A stretch of DNA of 64,000 bases from Dermatophilaceae bacterium Soc4.6 (GTDB taxonomy: Bacteria > Actinomycetota > Actinomycetes > Actinomycetales > Dermatophilaceae), in contig JAZGVH010000002.1 of NCBI GenBank assembly GCA_039889245.1, positions 2,170,001 to 2,234,000 on the forward strand, read 5' to 3'. This document shows, one piece after another, positions 9,914-21,599 of this stretch. A program made the position numbers and the translations under genes. How positions within the stretch are numbered: the stretch's first letter is position 1; every line of letters starts with the position of its first letter. Below the pieces are notes generated by a model. It was not told the origin of the DNA. It saw only the letters and a list, made by a program, of their open reading frames with translations, and searched no databases.

Positions 9914-10056
9914 GGTGCCACACCCGCCGTGCCGACGCCTGTCCGACGCCTCCTGCGACCCCCGTGCGGGAGGTCGGACCGGGAGGCGGAGCGGGGGCGA
10001 GCAGCCGGGGGTGCACCTCGCCTCGCCGCGGCGGCCACCGCCCGGCCGTGGGCCAC

Positions 10057-12645
<2,589 letters not shown>

Positions 12646-12715
12646 GGGGGGTCCTTTCGGGTCTGGTCGGCGCACCTGACGAGTGCGGTGGGCGCCGGGG
12701 GAAACGTCCGGCAAA

Positions 12716-12736
12716 GTTGAGTGTATTCCACTCAGG
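12716..12736 (-). promoter_or_regulatory. HAIR operator (HspR binding site) of clpB
   Basis: GTTGAGT-N7-ACTCAGG matches the HspR inverted repeat CTTGAGT-N7-ACTCAAG at 12 of 14 positions with the exact 7-base spacer. It lies 70 nt before the clpB start. The same element occurs before dnaK at 26975-26995, so this window holds both main HspR targets and hspR itself. Confidence 0.85.
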
Positions 12737-12804
12737 TCTGGGTGAGCTGAGGACGAAGGTCCCCCCGCCGTGACGCGGCGGCAGTCTGGGAGTAGACAGG
12801 GGAG

Positions 12805-14265
12805 GTGACTGTCACCCCCTCCCCCGCACCCACCGCCCAGATCGGCGTTACAGGCCTCGCCGTCATGGGCCGCAACCTGGCCCGCAACCTCGCCCGCCAC
12901 GGCCACACCGTGGCCCTGCACAACCGCACCCAGGGCAAGGTCGACGACCTGGTGTCGCAGTTCGCCGACGAGGGCGACTTCGTGCCCAGCACCTCGCTGG
13001 AGCAGTTCGTCGGCTCGCTCGAGCAGCCGAGGCGCATCATCATCATGGTCAAGGCCGGCGGCCCCACCGACGCGGTCCTCGACGAGCTCGTGCCCCTGCT
13101 CGACGAGGGCGACATCGTCGTCGACGGGGGCAACGCCCACTTCGAGGACACGCGCCGTCGCGAGCAAGCCCTGGCTGACAGAGGTCTGCACTTCGTCGGC
13201 GCCGGCATCTCCGGTGGCGAGGTCGGTGCGCTCGAGGGCCCGTCGATCATGCCCGGCGGATCGGCGACGGCCTACGAGACCCTCGGCCCGATCCTCGAGT
13301 CGATCTCGGCCCACATCGACGGGGAGCCGTGCTGCGCGCACCTCGGACCCGACGGCGCCGGCCACTTCGTCAAGATGGTGCACAACGGCATCGAGTACGC
13401 CGACATGCAGGCCATCTCCGAGGTCTACGACGTGCTCTCGGCCTCCGGCTTCACCGCCGCCGAGGCCGCCGACGTCTTCCGCACGTGGAACGAGGGTGAT
13501 CTCGACTCCTTCCTCGTCGAGATCACCGCCGCCGTGCTCGCCCAGGTCGACGCCGGCACCGGCACCCCGTTGGTCGAGCTGATCAAGGACGAGGCCGAGC
13601 AGAAGGGCACCGGGCGCTGGACCGTGCAGATCGCCCTCGAGCTCGGCGTGCCGGTGCCCGGCATCGGCGCGGCCGTCTTCGCGCGCGCAATGTCGGGCGA
13701 CCTGTTGGTGCGCCAGGCTGCTCGCGGCCTACCGGGTCCCAGGCGCGCCCTGGGCGAGGTCGGCGCACTCGACAGGGACGGGCTCGTCGCCGACCTCGAG
13801 GCCGCCCTCTGGTCGTCGCGCGTCGTCGCCTACGCCCAGGGCCTGGAGATGATCCGCGGCGCCAGCGAGCACTACGACTGGGGCGTCGACATCGCCACCG
13901 TGGCCCGCATCTGGCGGGGCGGCTGCATCATCCGCGCCCGGCTCCTGCGCGACATCACCGACGCGTATGCCGCGACCCCCGACCTCGCGACCCTGCTCGC
14001 GGCCGACAGCCTGCAGGACGGGCTCGCCCGCCGGCAGGACGGCTGGCGGCGGGCCGTCGCCGTGGCGACGACCGGCGGCATCCCGGCGCCGGCGCTCGGA
14101 GGGGCGCTGGCGGCCTACGACACCGTGCGGGCCCACCGGCTGCCGGCCGCCCTGGTGCAGGGGCTGCGCGACAACTTCGGCGCGCACACCTACGAGCGCA
14201 CCGACAAGGAGGGCACCTTCCACACGCTGTGGAGCGGCGACCTGACCGAGGTCGACGCCGGCTGA
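12805..14265 (+). CDS. gnd: 6-phosphogluconate dehydrogenase, decarboxylating
   Basis: Oxidises 6-phosphogluconate to ribulose 5-phosphate and CO2, making NADPH in the oxidative pentose phosphate pathway. It has 486 residues, the long-form length. The Rossmann motif is GVTGLAVMGRN (14-24) with Asn-Arg following beta-2 (HNRTQGKVDD), typical of NADP use. The substrate motif GISGGEVGALEGPSIMPGG and the catalytic Lys in GHFVKMVHNGIEY are intact. A GTG start follows TAGACA by 6 nt (leaderless pattern, with GGGGAG also usable as a ribosome site). It is divergent from clpB, with the HAIR site in the shared gap. Confidence 0.93.
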   Translation: MTVTPSPAPTAQIGVTGLAVMGRNLARNLARHGHTVALHNRTQGKVDDLVSQFADEGDFVPSTSLEQFVGSLEQPRRIIIMVKAGGPTDAVLDELVPLLDEGDIVVDGGNAHFEDTRRREQALADRGLHFVGAGISGGEVGALEGPSIMPGGSATAYETLGPILESISAHIDGEPCCAHLGPDGAGHFVKMVHNGIEYADMQAISEVYDVLSASGFTAAEAADVFRTWNEGDLDSFLVEITAAVLAQVDAGTGTPLVELIKDEAEQKGTGRWTVQIALELGVPVPGIGAAVFARAMSGDLLVRQAARGLPGPRRALGEVGALDRDGLVADLEAALWSSRVVAYAQGLEMIRGASEHYDWGVDIATVARIWRGGCIIRARLLRDITDAYAATPDLATLLAADSLQDGLARRQDGWRRAVAVATTGGIPAPALGGALAAYDTVRAHRLPAALVQGLRDNFGAHTYERTDKEGTFHTLWSGDLTEVDAG

Positions 14266-14408
14266 CCCGGACGGCGGGGGTGGCAGGCGGCGGCCGCGAG
14301 GGGAGCGAGCGGCCCCGGCCACCCCGCCACCCGACCTCGCCCGCTACGGTGGCGACCATCGCCGCCTGCCGGCCCGAGCGCAGGCGCTCTGACGAGACAG
14401 GCCTGCCC

Positions 14409-14858
14409 GTGCCCCACCGCCCCGGTCTCCCCGGTGTCGAGCGTGAGCTCACCCGGTTGCTGCGACGTGCGCGCGCGACCTCGGGCGCCATCGCCGCCGA
14501 GGTCCACCCCGAGCTCGATCCGGCGTCCTACGCCGTGCTCATCACCGTGCTCGAGCTCTCCGAGACGCTCCCCGAAGGCGTGCGGGCCGCCGACGTCGCC
14601 GAGCGCCTGCGCCTGCACAAGTCCACGATGAGCCGCAACATCACGGTGCTCGAGCGGATCGGACTCGTCGAGCGGCTGACCTCCCCGAGCGACGCCCGGG
14701 CCCGGCTGCTGCACATCACCGACACGGGCAGCGTGCTGCTGACGGCTGCCCTGTCGGCTCGACGGGCCCGCATCGCCGAGGCCCTCAGCCGGTGGAGCGC
14801 CGACGACGTGGGCACCCTCGCGTCGCTGCTCGGCCGTCTCAACGACGACCTCGACTGA
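14409..14858 (+). CDS. MarR-family transcriptional regulator
   Basis: 149-residue winged-helix regulator. The dimerisation helices come first (GVERELTRLLRRARATSG), then the HTH (RAADVAERLRLHKSTMSRNITVLERIGLVERL) and the wing SPSDARARLLHITDTG, the usual MarR D-x-R-x3-L pattern. I chose the GTG at 14409 because upstream codons read as Arg/Gly/Pro-rich non-coding sequence; the exact start is uncertain. It is convergent with the DUF1501 gene, 53 nt away. Its target cannot be read from the sequence; the neighbouring gnd and DUF1800/DUF1501 genes are candidates. Confidence 0.8.
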   Translation: MPHRPGLPGVERELTRLLRRARATSGAIAAEVHPELDPASYAVLITVLELSETLPEGVRAADVAERLRLHKSTMSRNITVLERIGLVERLTSPSDARARLLHITDTGSVLLTAALSARRARIAEALSRWSADDVGTLASLLGRLNDDLD

Positions 14859-14911
14859 GACGAGCCGGCCTCCGACTCGGCTGCGCGCAGCCCGGGCCCG
14901 ACCCACCCCGG

Positions 14912-16303
14912 TCAGGCCATGAGGCCGAGCCGGGTCGGCGTCCAGGCGGGGAAGACGGTGGCGAGGGCGCCGGCGCTCAGGCCCAGCCGTGTGCCGACCA
15001 CCTCCGAGAGCAGGTCGCGGTAGTCGTTGCTGCCGGGCACATCACCCTGGTCGAGAACCGCCGGTGCCAGCCCCCGCCACGTCCCCTTGACGCCGCCGCG
15101 CACTCCGCCACCGAGCACCAGGCTCACGCCACCGTGACCGTGGTCGACGCCGTCGCTCGCGTTCTTGGTGAGCCGACGACCGAACTCGCTCATCGTCACG
15201 ATCGTCGTCGTGTCGAGCAGCGCCCCGAGGTCGGCGGTGAAGGCAGCCAGGGCTGCGGCCAGCGCCCCGAGGCTGCGCGTCATGTCTCCCCCGTCGATCG
15301 TGCCGAGCCCCGTATGCATGTCCCACCCGCCGACGTCGACGGTCGCGACGCGCACGCCCGACCCCGCCTTGATCAGCGTCGCGACGTCCCGCAGGGCCGA
15401 CCCGACCTCGCCGGTGGGGTAGGTCACCGTGGTCACGGGTGGGCTGGAGGTGAGCCCGGCGGCGGTCCGCACCGCGTCGATCGCGATCCCTGCCTGGGCG
15501 GCGATCGGGTCGTCGAGCCCGGTGTAGAGCGCCTTGATGGCCACGTTGGTCTTCTCCGACCAGACCGCGTTGCCTGCCCCCTGGACCTTGAGGTTGGCCA
15601 GCGAGCCGAAGGGCACGGCGCCGTTGAGACCCGCCAGCGACCGGGGCATCAGCCCGCCCACCGCCACCGACCGGAAGGTCGTGCCAGGCCCGCCCGCCTG
15701 CAGCACCCGGTCGAGCCAGCCGGTCTGGGCACCGGTCACCGCTCCCCCGCGCTCGAGGCAGTCCTGGGCCTGGAAGTGGCTGCGGCTGAGGTCGGGCGTC
15801 GAGATGGCCGGCACCGCCGCCAGCTGTCCCCGACTGATCAGCGGCTGCAGCGGCGCCATCGCCGGGTGCAGCCCGAAGCCGCGGTCGAGCGGGATGAGCG
15901 ACGAGGCCGGGACGGCGATCGAGCCCCGGGCCGTCAGGTAGTCGGCGTCGGCACCCGGCACGAGCACCGACAGGCCGTCCATCCCCCCGCGCAGGAAGAT
16001 GACGACCATCGTGCCCGTGGTGGCGGCCGACGCGGCATACGCGACCCGGGTGGTCACCAGCTGCGAGCCGAGGGCGGCGACGCCGACCCCCATACCCCCG
16101 GCGAGCAGCCGTCGACGGCTGAAACCTTTGCTCCACAGCCGTTCTCGCTCGAGGGTCTCGGCCTCGTGGCCGGCGGCCGCCGCGCGCAGGGCCGCGTCGA
16201 CCGGCGTCGGCCCGAGGCGTCGCCAGTCGGGGCACTCGGGGTGCTGGCCGAGAGGCGCCGTGGGCGCGCTCTCCCGGTGGGTCGCGTCTGCGGCGGTCGT
16301 CAT
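14912..16303 (-). CDS. DUF1501 family protein, Tat-exported
   Basis: 463 residues. A long N-terminal leader carries a twin-arginine signal (FSRRRLLAGGMGVGVAALGS, 61-80) and a cleavage region around AYA-ASA at 90. The mature part starts with MVVIFLRGGMDGLSVLVPGAD, the metal-binding start of DUF1501, a sulfatase/alkaline-phosphatase-like fold. Further family motifs are TIVTMSEFGRR and GVDHGHGG. DUF1501 genes are nearly always next to DUF1800 genes, as here, and the pair is thought to act outside the membrane; the reaction is unknown. It starts 34 nt after the DUF1800 gene upstream and is probably in its operon. Confidence 0.85.
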   Translation of the reverse strand: MTTAADATHRESAPTAPLGQHPECPDWRRLGPTPVDAALRAAAAGHEAETLERERLWSKGFSRRRLLAGGMGVGVAALGSQLVTTRVAYAASAATTGTMVVIFLRGGMDGLSVLVPGADADYLTARGSIAVPASSLIPLDRGFGLHPAMAPLQPLISRGQLAAVPAISTPDLSRSHFQAQDCLERGGAVTGAQTGWLDRVLQAGGPGTTFRSVAVGGLMPRSLAGLNGAVPFGSLANLKVQGAGNAVWSEKTNVAIKALYTGLDDPIAAQAGIAIDAVRTAAGLTSSPPVTTVTYPTGEVGSALRDVATLIKAGSGVRVATVDVGGWDMHTGLGTIDGGDMTRSLGALAAALAAFTADLGALLDTTTIVTMSEFGRRLTKNASDGVDHGHGGVSLVLGGGVRGGVKGTWRGLAPAVLDQGDVPGSNDYRDLLSEVVGTRLGLSAGALATVFPAWTPTRLGLMA

Positions 16304-16337
16304 CAGTGGCTCCGGGGCGTCATGGGGGCTGAAGGGC

Positions 16338-18413
16338 TCAGCGCAGCTGGAAGTAGGGCGAGTCGAGCATCAGGGGGATGAGCGTCCAGGCGTACCAGGA
16401 GGCCTCCACCGCCGGCGCCGTCGGCGCGATGCCGTTCGCCAGCGCCACGACCGCGTCGCGACGGGCGGTCGTCATCTTCTGGCCGAGCAGCCGCAGGCTG
16501 AGCTCGTCGACCCACTGCCCGGCGGTCAGGCCGGCCCGCAGCGGCACGAGGTCGAGCATCGCGGTGACGGTCATCCCCTGCCACCAGTTGTTGACCAGGG
16601 CTCGGTGCATGGTCCAGCGGTTGACGAGGTTGCCGGCGTTGTTCCACGCGGCGGCGACGTCGGGATAGCCGTTGGGTGGGTCCCAGCCGAGGGGTGCGTG
16701 ACCGTTGCTGCGCACCACCCAGTACAGCGTCTCGATGACGGCGCGCGTGTCGGGACCGGGCCGCATGTCGAGCACCCGCGCGGCACCCACGACGTCCTCG
16801 AGGGGACGCCGCGACTTCTGACCGGTCGACGCCCAGAACTCCGGGCTGTGGAAGAGACAGTCCAGCACCGCGCGCAGGTCGGTGTCGTGGGCCAGGTAGG
16901 CCGCGGCCATCCGGTCGACCAGGCTCGCCGGCGGCTGGTCGCTGACGAAGCGCACGGCCAGCTTGCGCGCGATGGTGCGCGCCGTCGACGGGTGGTTCGC
17001 CAGGTAGGTCAGGTAGTCGTCACCGACGGCGAGACCACCGGCGGCCGTGGCGTTCGTCGACGACCATCCCATCACCGACAGCGGCCCGGTCCAGTGGTAC
17101 TCCGGTCGGTAGACGAACCGGCCGTTGCTCACCATGCGGCCGGTCAGCACCTTGGCACTGGCGACGACCTCGGCCTCGGTGTAGCCCGCTCCAAAGCCGA
17201 CCGTGTGCAGCTCGAGCAGCTCGCGGCCGAGGTTCTCGTTGACGAGGGCCTTCGACGAGACGTCGTTGTTGAGGTACTGCATCATCGCCGGGTGACGCAT
17301 CGCGGCGAGCAGCAGGTCGCGGTAGCGGCCCATGGCATACGGCCGGATCACCTGCGTGATGTAGGAGGGGGCCGTGTCCCACGCCTCGCACGGCACGGCC
17401 ACGTGCAGGTGGTTGGCCAGCACGTCGACGACCTGCTCGTAGAGCTGTCGTTGCGAGAGGATCTGCCGGGCGAGGGTGGCCTGGGCCGTCATCCACTCTG
17501 CGTCCCAGGAATACAACGGGAGCCCCGCCTGGATGTCGGCGGCCGAGGCGCCCGCGAGCGGAAAGAGCCCCCAGGCCTGGTCGGCGGCGGTGTCGGGGAT
17601 GGTCTCGGGCGCGAGCTGCCGGCTCAGCCACGCGTCGATCCCCAGCGTGCGGATGTCGGTGATGTCGCTGGGGCGTGGCCCGAAGGTCGCCCGCCGCGCC
17701 AGGTGCAGCACCGGGTCGGTGGTGAAGATGCCGGGCTTCGTCGGCGCAGTGGACCGGGCGACCGCGGCGTAGCCGGGGCTGAATCCCGCTGGCATCGGGA
17801 CCCGGCTCGGGGCGGCGTCGTGAGCGACGGGGACGGTCGTGCCGGGTGTCGAGGTGGAGACCACCCGCGGCGAGCGCGCGACGCTGGCGGCCGCCGCCAG
17901 ACCCTGGGCGTGCGCCCGCGCGGTGGCGGTGGCGGCCACCTGCTCCGCCGCCGCACGGCCGGCGACCACCTGCGGCGCCGAGCGCGAGGCCACCTGGGCC
18001 GGAGCCGAGTCCGGCACGGCGACGTGGGGCTTGCGCGGGGCCGGGCGGGTGGGCTCGGCCGGGGTGCGGCGGGTGGGCCGGGCCGGCTGGGCTGACCTGA
18101 CCGACCTGACCGGCTGGGCCGGCTGGGCCGGCTGGGTGTGCTGGGTGCGCTGGGCGCTGCGGATGGGCTGGGAGCTGCGGATGGGCTGGGCAGGCTGAGA
18201 GTGCGCGAGCGGCGACGAGGGAGCAGGCGGTGACGCGAAGGCCGCGGTCTCGGCCGCGTACGGGTGACGAGGCGCGGCGGCGGCGAGACCCAGCACGCCG
18301 AGCCCGAGGACGCCCCGCACGAGCGTGCGTCGGGCGGGGGCGCCGTCAGGGTCGAGGTCGGGCGCCGGTTCCAGGTCGGGGGCAGGCGCTGGGCAGGCGT
18401 CGTGCTCGGGCAT
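16338..18413 (-). CDS. DUF1800 family protein A, secreted, with Pro/Gln/Ser-rich linker
   Basis: 691 residues from the ATG at 18413. The N-terminus has an Arg-Arg signal and hydrophobic core (ARRTLVRGVLGLGVLGLAAA, 28-47). A low-complexity linker of repeated QPAQP, RSSQP, RSAQ units and then Ala/Arg/Pro stretches runs to about 190. The DUF1800 domain follows, beginning FTTDPVLHLARRATFGPRP and running through ATLARQILSQRQLYEQ and RRPLEDVVGAARVLDMRPG to the C-terminus SPYFQLR. Function is unknown; DUF1800/DUF1501 pairs recur across bacteria. The paralogue at 18548-20587 shares long identical stretches, so the pair arose by tandem duplication. A conserved 35-base box lies 77 nt upstream. Confidence 0.85.
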   Translation of the reverse strand: MPEHDACPAPAPDLEPAPDLDPDGAPARRTLVRGVLGLGVLGLAAAAPRHPYAAETAAFASPPAPSSPLAHSQPAQPIRSSQPIRSAQRTQHTQPAQPAQPVRSVRSAQPARPTRRTPAEPTRPAPRKPHVAVPDSAPAQVASRSAPQVVAGRAAAEQVAATATARAHAQGLAAAASVARSPRVVSTSTPGTTVPVAHDAAPSRVPMPAGFSPGYAAVARSTAPTKPGIFTTDPVLHLARRATFGPRPSDITDIRTLGIDAWLSRQLAPETIPDTAADQAWGLFPLAGASAADIQAGLPLYSWDAEWMTAQATLARQILSQRQLYEQVVDVLANHLHVAVPCEAWDTAPSYITQVIRPYAMGRYRDLLLAAMRHPAMMQYLNNDVSSKALVNENLGRELLELHTVGFGAGYTEAEVVASAKVLTGRMVSNGRFVYRPEYHWTGPLSVMGWSSTNATAAGGLAVGDDYLTYLANHPSTARTIARKLAVRFVSDQPPASLVDRMAAAYLAHDTDLRAVLDCLFHSPEFWASTGQKSRRPLEDVVGAARVLDMRPGPDTRAVIETLYWVVRSNGHAPLGWDPPNGYPDVAAAWNNAGNLVNRWTMHRALVNNWWQGMTVTAMLDLVPLRAGLTAGQWVDELSLRLLGQKMTTARRDAVVALANGIAPTAPAVEASWYAWTLIPLMLDSPYFQLR

Positions 18414-18490
18414 GTGGGGCGCTCCGTCAGGCCGGGGCACGTGCGCCGGCGGCGAGGGAGGAACCTCTCCGTGGGGGACCGGATGATGCG

Positions 18491-18525
18491 ACGTGCGTAA
18501 ACCGACAATATGCCCTAACCGGACA
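18491..18525 (-). promoter_or_regulatory. Conserved 35-base box upstream of DUF1800 gene A
   Basis: Identical to the box at 20663-20697 in 27 of 35 positions, including a run of 7 (GACAATA). It ends 77 nt before the DUF1800 A start, while the other box ends 75 nt before its own start. The bases between box and start are not alike in the two copies, so the box itself seems to be under selection. I do not recognise the motif. It could be a promoter or a regulator site. Confidence 0.5.
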
Positions 18526-18547
18526 CCACACAAGGGGGCTGGACCGG

Positions 18548-20587
18548 TCAGCGCAGCCGGAAGTAGGGCGTGTCGAGGACGAGCGGGATGAGGGTCCACG
18601 CGTGTGCCGAGGCCAGGTCGGCCGGGTCGGAGGGCCCGATGCCGGCCATGGCCACGATCGCGTCGCGCCGGTCGGTGGTCATCGTCTGGCCGAGCAGCCG
18701 CCGGCTCAGCGCGTCGATCCACTCTCCGGCGGTCGTCCCCGGACCCACGGGAGCGAGGTCGAGCAGCGGGGTGACGGTCATCCCCTGCCACCAGTCGTTG
18801 ACCAGGGCGCGGTAGAGCGTCCAGCGGGTGATGAGGCCGCCCGCGTCGTCGCACGCCGCCACCACACCGGGATAGCCCCCGGGTGGGTCCCAGACCACGG
18901 GGTCGCTGGCCGCGCGCACGACCCAGAAGAGCGTCTCGATGACCGTACGGGTACCGGGCCCGGGACGCATGTCCAGCACCCGCGCCGCCCCGACGACGTC
19001 CTCGAGGGGGCGCCGCGACTGCTGACCGGTCGACGCCCAGAACTCCGGGCTGCGGAAGAGACAGTCCAGCACCGCCCGCAGGTCCGTGTCGTGCGACAGG
19101 TAGGCCGCGGCCATCCGGTCGACCAGGCTCGCCGGCGGCTCGTCGCTGACGAAGCGCACGGCCAGCTTGAGCGCGATGGTGCGCGCCGTCGACGGGTGCT
19201 CCGCGAGGTAGGTCAGGTAGTCGTCGCCGACGTGGAGGCCGCCCGCCGCAGTGCCGTTGGCCGACGACCAGCCCAGGACCGACACCGGCCCGGTCCGGTG
19301 GCTCTCCGGCTGGTAGGCGAACCGGCCGTCGGCCACCGAGCGTCCACTGAGCACCGTCGCACTGGCCGTGACGTCAGCCTCGCTGTAGCCGGCCGAGGCG
19401 CCCACCGTGTGCTGCTCGAGCAGCAGACGCCCGAGGTGCTCGTCGCCGACCCTCGGCGACGAGGAGTCGTTGTCGAGGTACTGCAGCATCGCCGGGTGGC
19501 GCATCGCGGCGAGCAGCATGTCGCGGTAGCGGCCCAGCGCATACGGTCGGATCACCTGCATGGGGTAGGAAGGCGCCGTGTCCCACGCCTCGCACGGCAT
19601 CGCCACGTGCAGGTGGGCGGTCATCACGTCGACGACCTGCTCGTAGAGCTGCCGCTGCGAGAGCACCTGCCGGGCGAGCGTCGCCTGCGCCGTCATCCAC
19701 TCCGCATCCCAGGAGTGCGACGGCAGGGCCGCGTGGATCTCGTCCCGGCTGGCACCGGCCAGGGGAAAGAGCCCCCAGGCCTGGTCGGCGACGGCGTCGA
19801 CGATGGTCTCGGGGAGCAGCTGACGGCTGATCCAGCCGTCGATGCCCTGGGTGCGGATGTCGTCGAGGTCGCCCGGTCGCGGCCCGAAGGTCGCCCGACG
19901 GGCGAGGTGCAGGACCGGGTCGGTCGTGAAGACCCCGGGCCGCGTGGGCACGACGGTGGCGGCGACCGCGGCGTAGCCCGAGTCGATCCAGGTGGTCACG
20001 GGCGCCCGCGGCACCCGGCGACCCGGGTCGGGCGGGTCGGGCAGGACGGGCAGCTCGAGGACCGAGGGCGGCGCGGGGAGGACCGGCAGCCCCCCGACCG
20101 GCGGCGCGGCGGGGATGGACGGCACCCCGGGAGGCGTCGTCGCGGCGGGAGGCGAGGTCAGGGCCGCAGCCTGGGCCGTGGCGGCCCGCAGTCCCGAGGC
20201 CTCGACCCGGGCGGCCATCAGGTCCTGGGCCTCCCGCGCCGAGACGACGGCGGGGGGCGCGACGGGCGCCCGGGCCACAGCGGAGGCGATCGACGAGGGA
20301 GCCACGCCGAAGAAGGCCCACGAGGGCTCGGCGGGCTCGTGACCCGCGCCGGTCGAGGTGGGCGGGCGGGCGGCGAGACGGGCCCGTGCGGCCGGGCCCA
20401 GCAGCACACTGCGGTCGGTGGGCAGCATGCGGCGGGGCTGGTGGGCCGAGCGCGAGTCGACCCGGGCCAGGCCCACCCAGTCGAGCTCGACCGAGGTGCC
20501 CTCGAGGTCAGGCCGACCGGGCTCGCAGGCGTCCGAGGCGTTGGACGAGGACGAGGACAGGGAGGGGCCGGGCTGGTGATCGAGCAT
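18548..20587 (-). CDS. DUF1800 family protein B, paralogue of the downstream gene
   Basis: 679 residues. The DUF1800 domain starts near residue 220 with FTTDPVLHLARRATFGPRP, identical to copy A over 19 residues, and is collinear with it to the C-terminus (DTPYFRLR). The N-terminal 200 residues differ: Ser/Ala/Pro-rich with a Pro-Val linker, and no clear signal peptide or Arg-Arg motif, unlike copy A. Either export uses another route, the true start differs, or the signal has been lost. Together with DUF1800 A and DUF1501 it forms a three-gene leftward cluster. Function unknown. Confidence 0.8.
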   Translation of the reverse strand: MLDHQPGPSLSSSSSNASDACEPGRPDLEGTSVELDWVGLARVDSRSAHQPRRMLPTDRSVLLGPAARARLAARPPTSTGAGHEPAEPSWAFFGVAPSSIASAVARAPVAPPAVVSAREAQDLMAARVEASGLRAATAQAAALTSPPAATTPPGVPSIPAAPPVGGLPVLPAPPSVLELPVLPDPPDPGRRVPRAPVTTWIDSGYAAVAATVVPTRPGVFTTDPVLHLARRATFGPRPGDLDDIRTQGIDGWISRQLLPETIVDAVADQAWGLFPLAGASRDEIHAALPSHSWDAEWMTAQATLARQVLSQRQLYEQVVDVMTAHLHVAMPCEAWDTAPSYPMQVIRPYALGRYRDMLLAAMRHPAMLQYLDNDSSSPRVGDEHLGRLLLEQHTVGASAGYSEADVTASATVLSGRSVADGRFAYQPESHRTGPVSVLGWSSANGTAAGGLHVGDDYLTYLAEHPSTARTIALKLAVRFVSDEPPASLVDRMAAAYLSHDTDLRAVLDCLFRSPEFWASTGQQSRRPLEDVVGAARVLDMRPGPGTRTVIETLFWVVRAASDPVVWDPPGGYPGVVAACDDAGGLITRWTLYRALVNDWWQGMTVTPLLDLAPVGPGTTAGEWIDALSRRLLGQTMTTDRRDAIVAMAGIGPSDPADLASAHAWTLIPLVLDTPYFRLR

Positions 20588-20662
20588 GGGGGCTCCGTGA
20601 GGCAGAGGCGCCCACGGCGGTGCGGCTGACCACCACGTCGCCGGGGAAACCGGAGGCTACGA

Positions 20663-20697
20663 ACGTACGCAACCTGACAATAAGCCCAACACGGACA
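20663..20697 (-). promoter_or_regulatory. Conserved 35-base box upstream of DUF1800 gene B
   Basis: Second copy of the box at 18491-18525, ending 75 nt before the DUF1800 B start. Shared blocks are ACGT, GACAATA, GCCC and CGGACA. It lies between this gene and the crotonase gene, which ends at 20757. Confidence 0.5.
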
Positions 20698-20756
20698 ATC
20701 AGCAACACTTCATCCCTTGTCGCTTCCCCCTCGGGAGGCAACAGCATCAGCAGGGG

Positions 20757-21590
20757 TCAGCCGGGCCACACCGCGGGCCGCTTCTGCAGGAACGCGTCCA
20801 TCCCCTCGCGAGCCGACGCCGACTGGCTCGCCCCGGCCATGACCTCGAGGGCCACCGCGTAGGCGTCGCGCTCCGGACGGTCGAGCTGGGCGTAGATCGT
20901 CTGCTTGCCGAGCGCCTTCGCCGAGGCGCTCCCCCGGGTGACCCGGGCCACGAGCCGGGCGACGGCGGCGTCGAGCTCGTCGTCGGGGACGGCCTCGTTG
21001 ACCAGCCCCCACTGCGCGGCCGTGGTCGCGGGCACGACGTCACCACTGAGCGCCATCTCCATCAGTCGCTTGCGCCCGATCGAGCGCGCGACGGGCACGG
21101 CGGGCGTGTGACAGAACCACCCTCCCTTGCCGCCCGGCAGCGCGAAGCCCGCCGACTCAGCCGCCACCGCGAGGTCGCAGGAGGCCACGAGCTGACAGCC
21201 GGCGGCGGTGGCGAGCGCGTGCACGCGGGCGACGACGACCTGTGGGGCGGCCTCGAGGGCCTGCATCACGCGGGTGCAGAGCCGCAGCAGGTCGCGGACC
21301 CCGTCGATGTCCCGGGCAGCCACGTCGGCGAAGTCGTGGCCCGCGCTGAAGACCGGCCCCTCACCCGCGAGGACGATCGCCAGCGCGTCCCCCTCAGCGG
21401 TCTCGGTCACCGCGCGCAGCAGCTCGCGCAGGTGGGCCTCGGAGAGCGCGTTGCGCCGCTGGGGCCGCGCCATGGTGATGGTCACGACCGCGCCCTCGCG
21501 CTCGACCCGGATGTGCTCGTACAACGAGCCCGGTGCCGGGGTGCGCGGTGCGGGGGTGTGTGGTGCGGGGTGCTCCTGCAGGTCGGTCAT
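20757..21590 (-). CDS. Enoyl-CoA hydratase/isomerase (crotonase) family protein, ECHDC3-like
   Basis: 277-residue crotonase fold. The CoA-binding and oxyanion segments are RRNALSEAHLRELL (about 47-60), VFSAGHDFADV (about 81-91) and ATAAGCQLVASCDLAVAAE. GGWFCHTPAVPVAR is typical of the ECHDC3 branch rather than true enoyl-CoA hydratases, so the substrate is uncertain. I chose ATG 21590, since TAGCGT lies exactly 6 nt before it; a GTG one codon upstream is also in frame. The first 22 residues (PAPHTPAPRTPAPG) are low complexity. It is read after the heat-shock operon tail but has its own promoter. Confidence 0.8.
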   Translation of the reverse strand: MTDLQEHPAPHTPAPRTPAPGSLYEHIRVEREGAVVTITMARPQRRNALSEAHLRELLRAVTETAEGDALAIVLAGEGPVFSAGHDFADVAARDIDGVRDLLRLCTRVMQALEAAPQVVVARVHALATAAGCQLVASCDLAVAAESAGFALPGGKGGWFCHTPAVPVARSIGRKRLMEMALSGDVVPATTAAQWGLVNEAVPDDELDAAVARLVARVTRGSASAKALGKQTIYAQLDRPERDAYAVALEVMAGASQSASAREGMDAFLQKRPAVWPG

Positions 21591-21599
21591 CACCCCACG

